Shown piece after piece: positions 47,293-56,201 of a DNA stretch of 64,000 bases (within the stretch, counting starts at the first letter, position 1; the number at the start of each line of letters is the position of its first letter). This stretch comes from Bacillota bacterium. GTDB lineage: Bacteria; Bacillota; UBA4882; UBA8346. A model generated the notes under the pieces. That model did not search any database. It was not told the origin of the DNA and saw nothing but the letters and a program-made list of their open reading frames with translations. The position numbers and the translations under genes are program-made. The DNA is taken from contig JAEZCE010000087.1 in the NCBI GenBank assembly GCA_023429995.1, positions 14,840-78,839 of the forward strand, given 5' to 3'.

Positions 47293-47733
47293 GTGAATAT
47301 TGATTTAACGGCTTTAGGCAAGATAATCAAGGAACGAAGGATTGAAAAAAAATTAAATCAAACTGAATTGGCAAAATTAGCTGAAGTTTCTCAGGGTTAT
47401 ATAACAGGAATTGAAAATGCAAAAATCCCAAATCCTACGATATTAACAATTTCAAAGATTGCTAATGCCTTGGATATCTATGAAGATGAACTTTGGATGG
47501 CTATCTCTCCGGAAATGAAAGAAAAAATATTGGCGGAAGATCAGAAGGTAAAAATATCTGGGGTCGCAGAGCAAGCAGTACCCTACATGATTTTAACCCC
47601 AGAAGATATGAAATTATTGGAAGTCGTCAAGCAGATGTCCGCTTCAGAAAAAAAGGAAGCCGAAACTTTTTTAAACTATTTATTAGCCAAAAGGAATGCT
47701 AAAGATGAACAATCTGCCGCCTCGGGGGAGTAA
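47293..47733 (+). CDS. CI-like phage repressor (XRE family)
   Basis: A 146-residue protein from GTG 47293 behind GAGGTGGAAAA. Residues 1-65 are a classical XRE domain (LGKIIKERRIEKKLNQTELA, KLAEVSQGYITGIENAKIPN). The C-terminal 80 residues are helical (TPEDMKLLEVVKQMSASEKK) and lack the Ser/Lys LexA-type peptidase, so induction would not go through RecA-driven self-cleavage. It is followed by a terminator and the integrase. Confidence 0.85.
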   Translation: MNIDLTALGKIIKERRIEKKLNQTELAKLAEVSQGYITGIENAKIPNPTILTISKIANALDIYEDELWMAISPEMKEKILAEDQKVKISGVAEQAVPYMILTPEDMKLLEVVKQMSASEKKEAETFLNYLLAKRNAKDEQSAASGE

Positions 47734-47766
47734 GTCCTTTTTATCAAAAGAATTGCGAATCTTTCT

Positions 47767-47796
47767 AAAACTTCATTTTCCGAAATGAGGTTTTAT
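47767..47796 (+). terminator. Terminator after the repressor gene
   Basis: AAAACTTCATTT/AAATGAGGTTTT with a TCCG loop and T-rich end lies between the repressor and the integrase genes. Confidence 0.65.
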
Positions 47797-47849
47797 TGTA
47801 TATATGTCGAATTTTAACAAGTCTTTTGTCGAAAATTGGAGGGATATGC

Positions 47850-49070
47850 ATGCCAATTAAAGGTAGTTTTAGAAAAATAAGCTCTAAATCTTATCAAATT
47901 CGAATTTCTTTTGGAAAAAACCCTGTAACCCAAAAATATGATCGTCATCAAGAAACCTTCTACCCTACTGAGCCAAAAAATATACGTAAATCGGAAAAAG
48001 AATGCCAGGATTACATTGATAAATTAATATATGAGTTTCGGACTGGAGAAAAACCTGGCAACAATAACATGAATATGGCTGAATTTTTCGATTATTGGAT
48101 GAAAAATTATGTTGAAACAAACCTAAAACATTCTACTATTAGAACCTATAAAAGCACGGTTAAAAATCACATATCCCCTTCAACTATCAGTAAAATTAAA
48201 CTCAAAGATTTTACTCCTTTGCATTTAGACCAACTTTACAATGAATTACGTGGCAAAAAAAGTAACGGGGTCTTAAAAGACATACATACGTGTTTTGGTA
48301 GTGCCATGGAACGGGCTTATGTCTGGAAATTCATTCCCCGAAAATTCGCCATTGATAGTGTTGAGCCGTTGCCGCGAAAGGAACGAATAAAAGAAAAAGC
48401 ACAAAAGAAGGTACGGCAGACTTGGAATGCAGATCAGGCTTTATACTTCCTCAATTATGCAGAGAAAAATTGCGACCGGCGCTTTTACATTTATCTTATT
48501 GCGTTTACTACCGGCCTAAGACGTGGCGAAAACCTTGGATTAAAATGGGATAAATTGAACTTAGAAGAGAATTATTATAAAATTATCGGTTCGATTACTG
48601 ATGGTAAATATGAGGAATATGTTAAAACTGAAGAATCAGCCGGTGATGTTTATATGATTCCTTATGTGGCTAAAAAACTAAAAGCATATCAAAAAATCCA
48701 AGGAAAACAACGGCTATCATATGGCAAGGCTTACAATAATGAGGGATGGGTTCACGCCAATTCTTTAGGTGAAAGATTAATGCATCCCGACACGGTAACC
48801 GATAAATTCAAAGATGATTTATTGGCCTGTAATATTGAGCGCGAGACAAAAGAACTCGGGCCTCTACCAGTCATCACATTGCACGACTTAAGGCATACCG
48901 TTGCTACCTTACTTTACGATAAATTTGATGTACCTTTGGAGCGCGTTGCCGAAATTTTAAGGCATAGTGACCCACGATTTACGAGAAGGGTTTACGAACA
49001 CCCTACTGTAGAACTTCAGAAAAAGCCTCTTAATAATATTAATAATCTATTTAAGCAGAAAAAGGCCTGA
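47850..49070 (+). CDS. int: Tyrosine-type phage integrase
   Basis: A 406-residue integrase starting at ATG 47850 behind GGAGGG; the longer frame lacks a site. It has an AP2-like arm-binding N-terminus (PIKGSFRKISSKSYQIRISF), a core-binding domain (MAEFFDYWMKNYVETNLKHS) and a catalytic domain with R in FTTGLRRGENLGLKW, H-x-x-R in TLHDLRHTVATLLYD, H in LRHSDPRFT and Y in TRRVYEHP. It is 140 bases from attR and ends in a terminator, the standard position. Confidence 0.95.
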   Translation: MPIKGSFRKISSKSYQIRISFGKNPVTQKYDRHQETFYPTEPKNIRKSEKECQDYIDKLIYEFRTGEKPGNNNMNMAEFFDYWMKNYVETNLKHSTIRTYKSTVKNHISPSTISKIKLKDFTPLHLDQLYNELRGKKSNGVLKDIHTCFGSAMERAYVWKFIPRKFAIDSVEPLPRKERIKEKAQKKVRQTWNADQALYFLNYAEKNCDRRFYIYLIAFTTGLRRGENLGLKWDKLNLEENYYKIIGSITDGKYEEYVKTEESAGDVYMIPYVAKKLKAYQKIQGKQRLSYGKAYNNEGWVHANSLGERLMHPDTVTDKFKDDLLACNIERETKELGPLPVITLHDLRHTVATLLYDKFDVPLERVAEILRHSDPRFTRRVYEHPTVELQKKPLNNINNLFKQKKA

Positions 49071-49084
49071 TAAACAGGCCTTTT
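49062..49084 (+). terminator. Integrase terminator
   Basis: AAGGCCTG/CAGGCCTT stem with TTAAATTTTT, overlapping the integrase stop. Confidence 0.8.
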
Positions 49085-49092
49085 AAATTTTT

Positions 49093-49111
49093 GCCACAAA
49101 ATTGCCACAAA
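49093..49111. repeat. Integrase arm-type site pair near attR
   Basis: GCCACAAA at 49093-49100 and 49104-49111, 11 bases apart, mirrors the pair at 6143-6161 in the left end. A further single copy lies at 49290-49297, outside attR. Confidence 0.55.
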
Positions 49112-49210
49112 AAGTATAGGATGATATAGAAAATATAATATGGTATATAAATAAATCGCCTGCTAGAAGCGATTTATAATAAGCTATAGGTTGACATAAA
49201 ATATAATCGT

Positions 49211-49267
49211 CGGTATCGTAAACCGCAGGTTGAAGGTTCGACTCCTTTCACCAGCTCCAAACTTTCA
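49211..49267 (+). repeat. attR: 57-bp direct repeat, 3' remnant of tRNA-Thr
   Basis: Identical to 6064-6120. It contains the tRNA-Thr 3' half (from the anticodon stem to CCA), without a 5' half, and thus is not a functional tRNA. Confidence 0.95.
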
Positions 49268-49539
49268 AAGATTTTAAGGCAATCCATTTGCCACAAAATT
49301 CATTATTTCGCGTCGTTATTGATTTTAAAAATTTAGCCCTCATTTGGAGAGCTTTTTTTGATGTTCAAGCCTCCCTCTAACTTCGATCAGCGTAACTTCT
49401 TGGGTAATCAAATCATCAAGTTTTTTACTTATCCCAGTTTTCCTTATAGCGTTCTCTATCGTGAGGAATTAAAAGTCTTAATTCGCCTCTTGATTAATGC
49501 GCATTTTATACGTATCATATAAATATGAGGTGAGTGTAC

Positions 49540-49698
49540 TTGAAGCGTAAAGACTTAATCCAACTGTTAGAGAAAACCGGATGGTATCTCGCAAGGAACG
49601 GGGCCAATCCCGATATTTACACAAACGGTACACACACCGAACTCATACCTCGCCACGCATATCGGCATGACTGGCTGCTACCTAGAAGACGAGAGTAA
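49540..49698 (+). pseudogene. hicA: hicA-like toxin remnant
   Basis: From TTG 49540 the frame reads LKRKDLIQLLEKTGWYLARN and GANPDIYTNGT, then ELIPRHAY, which is HicA (dsRNA-binding-like mRNA interferase) up to its PRH motif. The catalytic H in the usual RHGGNHDI is changed (RNGANPDI), and the normal C-terminal helix (EINE-x-LAxxILKQ) is replaced by an unrelated tail, because a deletion joins the gene to the 3' part of hicB in another frame. It is unlikely to be active. Confidence 0.75.
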
Positions 49699-49927
49699 AA
49701 CCATTCCCAGTCCTTCCGCTCTTTCATCGGTAAAGCATGAGGAAACCGATATTGTAACACTTGTTGACGTAGACTTTGCCGAATACCGCCGTAAACATGA
49801 TCAACGTACTGTTCGTAAAAATCTTACGATTCCAAGCTGGCTAAACGCCGAGGCTGAAAAGGCCGGCATTAACTTTTCCAAAGTTTTACAGGATGCTTTA
49901 ATTGAACGTCTCGACCCAAACCATTAG
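49667..49927 (+). pseudogene. hicB: hicB-like antitoxin, N-terminally truncated
   Basis: 86 residues from an internal ATG. The part KTIPSPSALSSVKHEETDIV, LVDVDFAEYRRKHDQRTVRK and LTIPSWLNAEAEKAGINFSK is the C-terminal half of HicB with its ribbon-helix-helix DNA-binding domain. The N-terminal RNase H-like half that covers HicA is missing. It could still bind its operator, but the toxin-antitoxin module is broken. Confidence 0.8.
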
Positions 49928-49934
49928 GCAATTA

Positions 49935-49969
49935 AACCCCCACCACCTAACCAGGCAGTGGGGGTTTTG
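49935..49969 (+). terminator. Terminator after the hicAB remnant
   Basis: AACCCCCAC/GTGGGGGTT with TTGCTTTCTTTTC on the plus strand. Confidence 0.8.
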
Positions 49970-50110
49970 CTTTCTTTTCTATCCCCGCTCTTACCCGCCA
50001 TTCCCGATCCGCTTCAACCCTGCCAAAGGCCACCAAACCTCCCCAGAAAGGAGGAAAACACGCATATTATAATCAAAAGACAATCGTGGACGAAGATGGA
50101 TTTAATACGG

Positions 50111-50830
50111 CTAACTCATTTCTTTTCCGCTCGTGAAAATTTCGAAAATACCCAGATTACGCAGGCGCGTCACTACATCCTTAGCCGAAGACTCATCGAA
50201 CTTTTTCAAAATATTCCCCACATGAGTCCGAATGGTTGAAGGCTCTACGCAATGAATTTTGGCAATTTCAGTCCGGTCTTTTCCCTCCGCCAGCATCCTT
50301 AGTATTCCGAGCTCGGTTGGTGTTAAACGATAAACAATATTCAATGTTGCTACCAAACTGGCTCTTTCAGAACGCATCGTCCTGAACTCGGAACGAATCA
50401 TTCGGGCAATCCGGGGACGGATAGGCGACATGTCATTGGCAGCGGCGCGGACTGCTTCAATGATTTCAGCAGCTGACGAATCCTTCAATACATAATCGGT
50501 AGCCCCTGCTTCAAAAGCTGCAAATACCGTTTCATCATCGCCAAAATGGGTAAGCACCACACAACGAATATTTTCATTTTCATTCATTAAACGCGAAATG
50601 GCCTCAACCCCGGCTCGGGGTGTCTCCATTTCCAAATCCATTAATATTACATCGGGTCCAGTTGCCAGTGCCCGATCCACTGCCTCACCGCCACTTCCTA
50701 CCGCTTCCAACACTTCCATATCCGGTTCATGGGAAAGAACCATACTTAAATACTCTCGAATCGGCAACATATCATCAGCAATAATCAAACGAATCCGTGA
50801 TGACATGGATTGATCCATGCTATGCTGCAC
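50111..50830 (-). CDS. NarL/LuxR-family response regulator
   Basis: A 239-residue protein from GTG 50830 behind AAGGAGG. The receiver domain has the acidic pair (IIADD, D19/D20), phosphoacceptor D65 in VILMDLEM, T in VVLTHFGDD and K in YVLKDSS. The C-terminus is a LuxR-type HTH (LTPTELGILRMLAEGKDRTE, then PSTIRTHVGNILKKF). No histidine kinase is adjacent. The neighbouring gene is a sugar-binding protein, so nutrient sensing is possible but unproven. Confidence 0.92.
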   Translation of the reverse strand: MQHSMDQSMSSRIRLIIADDMLPIREYLSMVLSHEPDMEVLEAVGSGGEAVDRALATGPDVILMDLEMETPRAGVEAISRLMNENENIRCVVLTHFGDDETVFAAFEAGATDYVLKDSSAAEIIEAVRAAANDMSPIRPRIARMIRSEFRTMRSERASLVATLNIVYRLTPTELGILRMLAEGKDRTEIAKIHCVEPSTIRTHVGNILKKFDESSAKDVVTRLRNLGIFEIFTSGKEMS

Positions 50831-50920
50831 TTTACACTCCTCCTTATGCGTCCAGTACTGCTTTCTTTTTTAGATTTTACATTCAAAGGGTTCTTTCCAT
50901 GGATAAGGATAAACGGACTG

Positions 50921-52372
50921 TTACTTAACCGGGTTGCTTAAATTAGGATTAACAAGCGGCGCCCCCATTTTCCCCGTCATCCGGTCAAAATTTGAATAAA
51001 TATTCCAGCCCCTTTTTATAACGGGATTCTTCCGATAGTAATCTTCTAATTGGTGATTCCATTCAAAATTCAGTTTGTTTAATTTACTATAAAGGTCACC
51101 GCCATGAATCAAAACATTCCGAAAGACCGTACAGGGATTTTCTTTTGGCGCTTTCCAGCCCGGAAGAATCGGATATGTTGCTAAATAATCCTGATTCAAA
51201 GTGTTGGCAAAAGCCTCAAAACCCCGTACGCTTGGCCGGTGCTTTACATATTTTTGAGCTACTATCGGGTCAGGATCGATGCATTTACCCCTTTCATACA
51301 TTAAAGCCCGTACTTCGTACCGATTAAACCATTTAACAACTTCCCAGGCTTCCAACCGATGCTGAGTCTGTCCGTTGATATTCCACATGCCACTGAGAAT
51401 CATTGCGCGCGGCTTACCATGAAATTTACCATCATAAGTGGGAATCGGGCCAACGCCCCAATCACACTTAGCGGGAAATTGCGCGTTAAACACGCCCACA
51501 TCCCAAAATTCTCCCATATACATTCCGATTCTTCCTTCGGCGAACTGGGCCCGCAAAGCGTCATTACTTAAAACTTCAATACCGGGAAACATCGAGCCAT
51601 CCTTTTTGAGGTCAAGTAACAATTGAAAAACTTTGTTATAACCTTCCATGGCCCAACACCCCCGCTTCCAATCCCAATAAGCGGGTTCTCCGTTTGCTTC
51701 AGCCCATTGGCTGGGCAACCATTCCATCGGCCATGACTCGGCTCCGCAATAGGCAAAACCATACGCTTCTCCCCGGCCTATTTTGCTAATTTTTTTAGCC
51801 GCTTCCCTTATTTCCTGATAGGAGCGGGGGGGTTGGTCGGGATTAAGACCTGCAGCCTTAAATAAGTCACGGTTGTATATCAACCGGGAATTGAATACCT
51901 GAGCCGGGATTGAATATACGTGGCCTTGATAAGTCGTCATCCCTTCAACCCAATACCAGCTTGGCCACTGCGCTTTCCAGCTTTTAAAATCAGGAAAATC
52001 ATCAAACCACATCTGAGCGCCGGCTTTAAAATTATCCGGATAATTGGTCACATAACCGCTGCTATACAAATCCGGGCCTGTTCCGGTTTTTTGAGCTTGA
52101 TGGAACATCGGCCAAGAGTCATCCCCCAACACTCTCATGGAAAACTCAATCCCTTTTTGGCGTCCCACCGTATGGTTAAAATTATTCATTAATTCTTTGA
52201 TCAAATCGACCATGTGGCGTTGATGGGTCCAGATCGTCAGCTTGACTGTGGGACTTGCTCCAAATGCCGCACTATAAAAACAAATAAAAATCAACAATAC
52301 CCATATAAATAGGCGGAACTCCTTCTTGACAAGTTTAATGTTAAAAAAATTCATAAATTTTTTACCCCACAT
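50921..52372 (-). CDS. Extracellular solute-binding protein, sugar type (family 1)
   Basis: A 483-residue secreted protein. Residues 17-38 are a signal sequence (FRLFIWVLLIFICFYSAAFG) without a lipobox cysteine. The mature part follows family 1 sugar-binding proteins: KLTIWTHQRH start, TGTGPDLYSSGYVTNYPDNF, then FNSRLIYNRDLFKAAGLNPD and FAEGRIGMYMGEFWDVGV. It would deliver an oligosaccharide to an ABC importer, but no permease or ATPase gene is visible nearby. It may work with a transporter encoded elsewhere. Confidence 0.85.
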   Translation of the reverse strand: MWGKKFMNFFNIKLVKKEFRLFIWVLLIFICFYSAAFGASPTVKLTIWTHQRHMVDLIKELMNNFNHTVGRQKGIEFSMRVLGDDSWPMFHQAQKTGTGPDLYSSGYVTNYPDNFKAGAQMWFDDFPDFKSWKAQWPSWYWVEGMTTYQGHVYSIPAQVFNSRLIYNRDLFKAAGLNPDQPPRSYQEIREAAKKISKIGRGEAYGFAYCGAESWPMEWLPSQWAEANGEPAYWDWKRGCWAMEGYNKVFQLLLDLKKDGSMFPGIEVLSNDALRAQFAEGRIGMYMGEFWDVGVFNAQFPAKCDWGVGPIPTYDGKFHGKPRAMILSGMWNINGQTQHRLEAWEVVKWFNRYEVRALMYERGKCIDPDPIVAQKYVKHRPSVRGFEAFANTLNQDYLATYPILPGWKAPKENPCTVFRNVLIHGGDLYSKLNKLNFEWNHQLEDYYRKNPVIKRGWNIYSNFDRMTGKMGAPLVNPNLSNPVK

Positions 52373-53028
52373 GCCAATTTAACCTCCTCGACTCTCTACC
52401 CGATGGCGACACAAATCGAATAACATTAAACAAGGTGACTAAGGAGGAAGGATAACGTATAGCAATTAGCCCTTTCATCTATTAACAAATATATTTTAAA
52501 TTTCTAGTGGATCATCTTTTCTCCTGCCTCAAGGTTAACCTCTTCGCTATTCATAATAATCAATAAAGTAGGCGATATCTTAAACCTAAGGGTTCAGGTT
52601 TTATCCAGCCTTGAAAATAAATTATCGTGATAAATTATTAGCCTTTATAGTAACAAAAATATACGACTGGTTTAAACCCTTTAAACCCATCAAAACCCCT
52701 CAACATGAGTTTAACACTTAATCGCCTAAAAAAGAAATAATTTTTCTGGCTTGAACTCCAAAGTCAATTAGTGCGAAAGTTAAATCAATAAAGTATTTTC
52801 AAGTAATTTATAGAATTACTTGAATATTAATTTTAAGGTGATTTTAACAATTTGGCAATTAAGCACTGAAGAGGTCTATGCGTTTTATATTGACACAAAG
52901 CCCATTTATTCTTTTCAGGGTGATTGGCTCCACATTTTAGGTATAAGAATGTAACTACTCTACCTGATAAAGACTTTATGGATGAAATAATTAAATTGGG
53001 CGGTGTTTCACATCGGTTTGACTATACT
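52373..53028. other. Intergenic region, possibly with a decayed coding fragment
   Basis: This AT-rich 656-base gap separates the sugar-binding gene from the biosynthetic cluster. On the plus strand around 52870-53020 two frames could join across a shift (EVYAFYIDTKPIYSFQGDWL, then KNVTTLPDKDFMDEIIKLGG), which looks like a gene fragment of unknown origin. The rest shows no structure I can name. The cluster boundary may lie here. Confidence 0.35.
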
Positions 53029-53982
53029 TTATCTTCTTTCTAAAATCCACTGATTCTTTTCTAAAAAAGCTAATGTTTTTATAACTGCTTCCTTGATTGA
53101 AAGTTTAGGCCACCATCCTATCTTACATATTTTGGTAGTATCTAAAAAAACAAACGGAATATCCCCAACCCACCCTTTCCTTTCTCCGGAATATTTAAGT
53201 TTTGGATTTAAACCGAGGTATTCAGTTATCCACGAAATCGAATGATTTACCTCACAATGTTCATTAGTCCCCAGGTTAAAGATATTAACTTTATCATGCG
53301 AATTCTTAATTGCAATCTGGACTGCTAAAAGACAATCTTGAATATAAAGATAAGATTTTCTTTGGCAACCATCGCCCAAGATAAATAGTTCATCCGGATT
53401 AACTAATAATTGCTTATAAAAATCAAAAACATGTCCATGTGAATACCGTTCTCCCAAAATGGACACAAACCGAAAAATCCACGCTTGAAAATTAAAACTT
53501 TCACAATATGCTTCAATTAAACTTTCGGCTGCTAATTTGGAAGCACCATATAAAGAAGTCTGAAGAGGACAAGGGGCATTTTCGGGTGTTGGAAATATTT
53601 CAGCTTCTCCATAAATTGAACTTGAAGAAGCAAAGGCTATTTGTTTAATTTGATTTATTCGCATTACTTCTAATACATTAAATGTGGCTATTGTATTTTG
53701 TTCCAAGTCCTTTTTAGGATGAAATGTACCAAATCGAATATCAGCATTTGCAGCCAAATGGTAAACAAAATCACAACCATCTAAAGAATGGGATAAGAGA
53801 TTAAAATCTAATAAATCCCCATTAATAAATCTAAATTTGTCATTATTCACTGCATTGATAAAAAATTTATTAAATCCTGTTGAAAGATTATCGTACGCTA
53901 TTACTTCATGACCTTCTTTTAAAAGCATATCTACCAAATTACTACCAATAAAACCCGCGCCTCCCGTCACAAAACAACGCAT
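53029..53982 (-). CDS. NAD-dependent sugar-nucleotide epimerase
   Basis: A 317-residue extended SDR enzyme. VTGGAGFIGSNLVDML is the NAD-binding GxxGxxG loop, AFASSSSIYGE gives the catalytic serine area, and YGASKLAAE holds the Y-x3-K pair. It resembles GalE-like and other nucleotide-sugar epimerases or dehydratases. As the last gene of the heptose set it may modify the activated heptose or supply another sugar. Substrate not determinable. Confidence 0.88.
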   Translation of the reverse strand: MRCFVTGGAGFIGSNLVDMLLKEGHEVIAYDNLSTGFNKFFINAVNNDKFRFINGDLLDFNLLSHSLDGCDFVYHLAANADIRFGTFHPKKDLEQNTIATFNVLEVMRINQIKQIAFASSSSIYGEAEIFPTPENAPCPLQTSLYGASKLAAESLIEAYCESFNFQAWIFRFVSILGERYSHGHVFDFYKQLLVNPDELFILGDGCQRKSYLYIQDCLLAVQIAIKNSHDKVNIFNLGTNEHCEVNHSISWITEYLGLNPKLKYSGERKGWVGDIPFVFLDTTKICKIGWWPKLSIKEAVIKTLAFLEKNQWILERR

Positions 53983-54030
53983 TATATTCCCCCTCTCTTA
54001 TTTGTAAATTTTTGGTTTTTGCTTGCAATG

Positions 54031-54644
54031 CTATACTATCAATGTTTCCCGTAATTCACATAATTGTTTCAGATCTTCGTTTAAAGCTTCAGCTAAATAA
54101 TGACAAAGAAAAGAAAAAACACTTTCCACAAGATCAGATTGACTTGATCTAACACAGTAACAAATATCAGAAATTTGCTCTAATCCCCCTGAATCATCTC
54201 CACTTATAGCAATCGTTTTTAATCCTTTTTCTCTTGCATATTGAAAGCTTTAATAATATTCGTATGCGGCTTTGATAATGATGAAACAAAAAGTATGTCG
54301 TTTTCCTTAGAATTTAATTTTAAAGATTCAACAAATATCTCTTCCAAACTCATATCATTAGCGACTGCAGTTAAAAAGGGCATAGGTTCTGTTAAGGTAA
54401 TAGCATTTACCCTAAATCCCAAATTATTAACCAGATACTCACTTGCTTTCTTTGCCAAATCATTTGCAAAATGTTCGGAAGTGGCACTACTTATACCATT
54501 TCCCATAATATAAATCGCATTTCGTTCCTTACTTGCATAAAATAATTCATTTTTAATCAAATTTACCAAATCCACATCGATTGTTGACATTAAGTAGCAC
54601 ATATTTTCTAAATAATTAAGGATACTGTTAATCATTTCATTCAT
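54031..54644 (-). pseudogene. GmhA-like phosphoheptose isomerase, frameshifted (copy 1)
   Basis: An intact SIS-domain start runs from ATG 54644 (AIYIMGNGISSATSEHFAND and LTEPMPFLTAVAND) to KAFNMQEKKD and a stop at 54219. The continuation AREKGLKTIAISGDDSGGLE runs on in the next frame from about 54240 to a stop at 54031. One missing base near 54240 would restore a full isomerase of about 200 residues. It either is a pseudogene or contains a sequencing indel. GmhA converts sedoheptulose 7-phosphate to heptose 7-phosphate. Confidence 0.75.
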
Positions 54645-54688
54645 CTCTTTCTAATAAATTAGCATGCCAATGAAGAGGCATTTAACCA

Positions 54689-55215
54689 TTAAATAATAGT
54701 ATGAATGACCATGGAATGAATGTTTTCGATTTGTTCCATTTTATTAGAAGGTGCAAATACTATTGTATCAATTAAATTTTTTAATTTACCCCCATTTAAT
54801 CCCGTAAAACCAATAATTATAAGTCCTTTTTCTTTTGCAACTGTCACAGCTTCTAAAATATTTGGTGAATTACCGCTTCCACTTATTACTATTAACAAAT
54901 CATTTCTATTTGCGATAGTACAAAGTTGTTGTTTAAATATGCTTGAATAACCATATTTATAAGCCAGATCCGCTATAGTCACTATATTAGAATTTAAGCT
55001 ATATACATTAATTTTAAAATTTAGACTAATACCAAGTTGTAATAATAAGCTTGCAAATAGATTCGCGTTAGATCCACTACCCCCATTACCACAAATATAA
55101 ATTGAATTATTATGTTCAATAACATATATAATAATCTGTCCAATCTCTTTTAGTTTTTCAATATCAATATCTTTTACGTTTTTTTAAATTCACTTATTTG
55201 ATTTATTAAATTCAT
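54689..55215 (-). pseudogene. gmhA: GmhA-like phosphoheptose isomerase, frameshifted (copy 2)
   Basis: ATG at 55215 starts MNLINQISEFKK and meets a stop after a run of seven A (about 55180-55186). With one more A the frame continues VKDIDIEKLKEIGQIIIYVI, then SIYICGNGGSGSNANLFASL, VTIADLAYKYGYSSIFKQQL and LIVISGSGNSPNILEAV, a complete GmhA-type SIS protein ending at 54689. Homopolymer position suggests slippage or a sequencing error rather than old decay. Confidence 0.8.
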
Positions 55216-55232
55216 CTACACCTCTCCCTCAT

Positions 55233-56201
55233 TCAACCAATTAAAACAATTTTTGAACCGTTAGGTTCAAATTTAAAAGTTACCATCTTCAAATCAATTA
55301 GGGATTTTTTAAGTTTTTTTTGCTTTGTTTTCTCACAATAAAAAAGTAAAAAACCTCCTCCACCTGCACCAAGTAATTTACCACCCAAGGCTCCATTTTG
55401 TAAGGCTAAATTATAATAAAAATCAATCATAGAATTAGAAATATTATAAGTTAATCCCCTTTTTATCCTCCATCCCCTATCTAGTAATTTTCCCAAAGGC
55501 TTTAAGTGCCTGTCTTGAGTTACTATATCTTTAAAATCTTCGGTCAGATCTCTTATCATTCGATAATTATTATTCTTAGTGGCCATTCCTTCTATCTGAT
55601 CCATTAAAATTGAGCCAGCGCAACGGGTTATGCCAGTATAAAACATGATTAGGTTTTCATTTAATTCATCTAGACACTTAGAATTAACAGGCTCTATAAA
55701 AACGCTTTCATCATAATTAAATTGAATGTAATTCATTCCTCCATAAGCCGCTGCATACTGGTCTTGTTTTCCTATTGGTTCCCCCATAATATCAATTTCT
55801 ATTTCGCAAGCCTCTCTAGCAAGCTTTTCTGCACTTACACTAATTCCCTTATAAGCATACAAGGCATTAAGTAGCCCAACTGTAAATGAACTTGAAGAGC
55901 CTAAACCAGTCTTCGATGGTATATCAGCTATAGATATAATTTCGAGTCCTGTCTTTATGTCCATCTTCTTTAAAACGTTTCGGATGATAGGATGCTTTAT
56001 TTCATCCGCCAAACCAACCGTCTCGGTTATTGAATAACTAGCTTTGATTGTATTATCAAACCTTCTATTAACAATGACATAAATGTATTTATCTATTGTT
56101 GCACTTATCACCGCACCATAAGAGTTATTTTGATAGTATTCTTTTAAATCTGTCCCCCCACCGACAAAGCTGATCCTTAAGGGTGTTTTGGAAACTATCA
56201 T
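55233..56201 (-). CDS. hddA: D-glycero-D-manno-heptose 7-phosphate kinase-like (GHMP kinase)
   Basis: A 322-residue GHMP kinase. The opening MIVSKTPLRISFVGGGTDLK is characteristic of HddA and related sugar kinases; the ATP loop is SKTGLGSSSSFTVGLLNALY, and the third motif is LGAGGGGFLLFYCE. It would phosphorylate the anomeric position of heptose 7-phosphate. It overlaps the upstream HddC-GmhB fusion by 4 bases and is followed by the GmhA genes, giving the complete route. Confidence 0.88.
   Translation of the reverse strand: MIVSKTPLRISFVGGGTDLKEYYQNNSYGAVISATIDKYIYVIVNRRFDNTIKASYSITETVGLADEIKHPIIRNVLKKMDIKTGLEIISIADIPSKTGLGSSSSFTVGLLNALYAYKGISVSAEKLAREACEIEIDIMGEPIGKQDQYAAAYGGMNYIQFNYDESVFIEPVNSKCLDELNENLIMFYTGITRCAGSILMDQIEGMATKNNNYRMIRDLTEDFKDIVTQDRHLKPLGKLLDRGWRIKRGLTYNISNSMIDFYYNLALQNGALGGKLLGAGGGGFLLFYCEKTKQKKLKKSLIDLKMVTFKFEPNGSKIVLIG

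Larger units (their letters stand above)
6064..49267. mobile_element. Complete podovirus-type prophage integrated in tRNA-Thr
   Basis: The element is bounded by the 57-bp direct repeat. It has an integrase beside attR, a repressor with divergent promoters, an early operon, replication, a full morphogenesis block (terminase to tail fibre), lysis genes and a partition operon. Head genes resemble Bordetella phage BPP-1 (Bbp16-, Bbp17- and Bbp19-like). Tail and internal virion genes are of T7 type. No RNA polymerase, DNA polymerase or reverse transcriptase gene is visible. All structural genes look intact, so the prophage may be inducible. Confidence 0.93.

Noticed and set aside
49211..49259. Second tRNA-Thr at attR
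   Set aside because: Only the 3' half is present; the upstream sequence does not form an acceptor or D stem.
6064..49267. CRISPR array
   Set aside because: No regularly spaced direct repeats with unique spacers were found; the 24-base tandem repeats in the replication gene have no spacers.
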